Made by a program: the position numbers and the translations under genes. From contig JAGAIR010000008.1 of NCBI GenBank assembly GCA_017626435.1, forward strand, positions 33,645-97,644: a DNA stretch of 64,000 nucleotides, in the 5' to 3' direction. This document shows, one piece after another, positions 63,145 through 64,000 of the stretch; positions within the stretch are counted from its first letter, which is position 1, and the number at the start of each line of letters is the position of its first letter. The notes beneath the pieces were generated by a model. It was not told the DNA's origin, ran no database searches, and was given only the letters and a program-made list of their open reading frames with translations. The stretch is from Lachnospiraceae bacterium (GTDB lineage: Bacteria; Bacillota_A; Clostridia; Lachnospirales; Lachnospiraceae).

Positions 63145-63405
63145 CTAGATAAAATGGTAGATGATAATAGCGATCAGAATACCAACGATACTTCCCAGAG
63201 TAATTTTTACGGAAAGACCAAAGGTGAGTACCATGATGCCTAAATTCAGTGTGAAAGGTTTGGTCAGACCAAATTTCTGCCCATAGTTCAGCCAGGACAG
63301 AAAAGATACACCTGATGTTGCCTGAGCGATAAAGCTGCCAATTACAATTCCTGCCAATAAAAGCAGAAACAGAGCCCAGTTATTTTTTCCAGCACCTCGT
63401 GCCAT
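63145..63405 (-). CDS. DUF4321 small membrane protein
   Basis: An 86-residue protein with two to three hydrophobic segments, starting MARGAGKNNWALFLLLLAG and ending with GSIVGILIAIIIYHFI. The middle holds a conserved FGLTKPFTLNLGIM-like region with a strong turn. DUF4321 proteins are conserved near cell-division or maf/radC genes in some Clostridia; the role is unknown. The start at 63405 has GGAGG; a longer frame from 63441 includes it. Confidence 0.8.
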   Translation of the reverse strand: MARGAGKNNWALFLLLLAGIVIGSFIAQATSGVSFLSWLNYGQKFGLTKPFTLNLGIMVLTFGLSVKITLGSIVGILIAIIIYHFI

Positions 63406-63628
63406 ATGTATGCCTCCTTTTATGAAACTATTTTTCAACATACCTCATTATATAGAAAGTACATATGTTCGTCAAGTGTTCTGTTTTTCTTGGATTTTTT
63501 ATAGTAAAAAATGGAACCTTTTACCATTCTTATTTGTCATAATATGTGTATATTATTTTTTACCAAGTAGATTCAAAAGAAAAAGACAAAAAATGCACTC
63601 TGGTAACGGAAAAAGAGAGGAAAAAGGT

Positions 63629-64000
63629 ATGAAAAAGCACAAAAAAATGAAACAGACCAAACGGATCTTAACTATGGTACTGGCCAGTGCCATCTTGAGC
63701 ACACTGGTACCGCCATCTTTTATCGAGACTGTCCATGCGGCAGTCATCCAGGAAACACAGGAAGAGGAGCCCTGGTATCAGATTAAAGGGAAAATCAATT
63801 CCTCCTGGGGTGGGCATATCGCAGGAGAGATCATCATAACAAACAGCAGCAATGTATCAGTCCAGGGATGGCAGATCGATTTCCCATGGGATGCCAAGAT
63901 TACCAGCATGTGGAACGGGATTTGCCAACAGATAGGAAACTGGTACCTGATCAGCCCGATGGACTACAATACGACCCTTGCAGCAGGAGAAAGTGTTACC
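63629..64000 (+). CDS. Secreted CBM2 protein, N-terminal part
   Basis: A partial gene cut by the right edge. The first 38 residues are a signal peptide (basic start, hydrophobic MVLASAILSTLV, cleavage near VHAA). Then comes a CBM2-like cellulose-binding domain: WYQIKGKINSSWGGH, IIITNSSN, WQIDFPWDAKITSMW, with the spaced Trp residues of the family. The catalytic part, if any, lies beyond the window. AGAGGAAAAAGGT supplies the ribosome site. It is likely a second cellulose-acting secreted protein. Confidence 0.75.
   Translation, partial: MKKHKKMKQTKRILTMVLASAILSTLVPPSFIETVHAAVIQETQEEEPWYQIKGKINSSWGGHIAGEIIITNSSNVSVQGWQIDFPWDAKITSMWNGICQQIGNWYLISPMDYNTTLAAGESVT

Overview
The window looks like chromosome of a low-GC, anaerobic, Gram-positive Clostridia member, most likely a gut or rumen Lachnospiraceae. 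This is inferred from strong Shine-Dalgarno sites, family-typical proteins (GGGtGRT protein, DUF5688, DUF4321, SseB-like, DUF606, LrgAB), a sodium-pumping decarboxylase cluster, a class-B PyrB-PyrI pair and secreted cellulose-binding proteins. I could not run a database search, so family names come from motif recognition. Gene density is high, and I see no prophage, CRISPR array, rRNA or complete insertion sequence.

Layout: 1-7030 holds the end of an LTA-synthase-like enzyme, lrgAB, an SseB-like protein, a DUF1266 lipoprotein with a phosphoglycerate-mutase-like phosphatase, maf and a MATE exporter. A decayed DUF1848 fragment follows (7040-7149). 7314-12139 is an arginine block: argG diverges from argC-argB-argD across an intergenic region with ArgR-type boxes and two face-to-face promoters. 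After a DUF606 transporter whose ribosome site lies in a terminator-like stem, 12821-19042 reads as one operon: comEA, response regulator, sensor kinase, GerMN lipoprotein and comEC. 19159-23425 is purM-purN-purD-glyA, joining purine synthesis to one-carbon supply.

23512-28986 carries a LUD protein, a small membrane peptide, topB, a left-handed beta-helix acyl/nucleotidyltransferase-like protein and the NifU-like plus GGGtGRT pair. Next is a 0.85-kb toxin-antitoxin islet bounded by two copies of the end of the GGGtGRT gene. 30066-33365 holds a KdpD/KdpE-like two-component system, two short ORFs and a cation:proton antiporter; its promoter has 11-bp-spaced direct repeats. 33555-37987 contains an Ig-like lipoprotein and a 977-residue modular GH5 cellulase. 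pyrBI, an aconitase-like hydratase, a DUF5688 protein and tRNA-Arg(CCG) follow.

43778-57427 is mostly housekeeping: rluF, ligA, metA (acetyl type by Glu111), a flippase, a NifS-like desulfurase, mnmA, a histidinol phosphatase with rqcH, a PlsC-like acyltransferase and a DacF-like carboxypeptidase. 57636-62980 encodes a biotin-dependent sodium pump: an acyl-CoA carboxyltransferase, a lipoprotein-fused OadG, a biotin carrier, OadB, and an OadA-type carboxyltransferase. Two carboxyltransferases therefore appear to share one carrier and one membrane pump. The window ends with a DUF4321 membrane protein and the start of a second secreted CBM2 protein.
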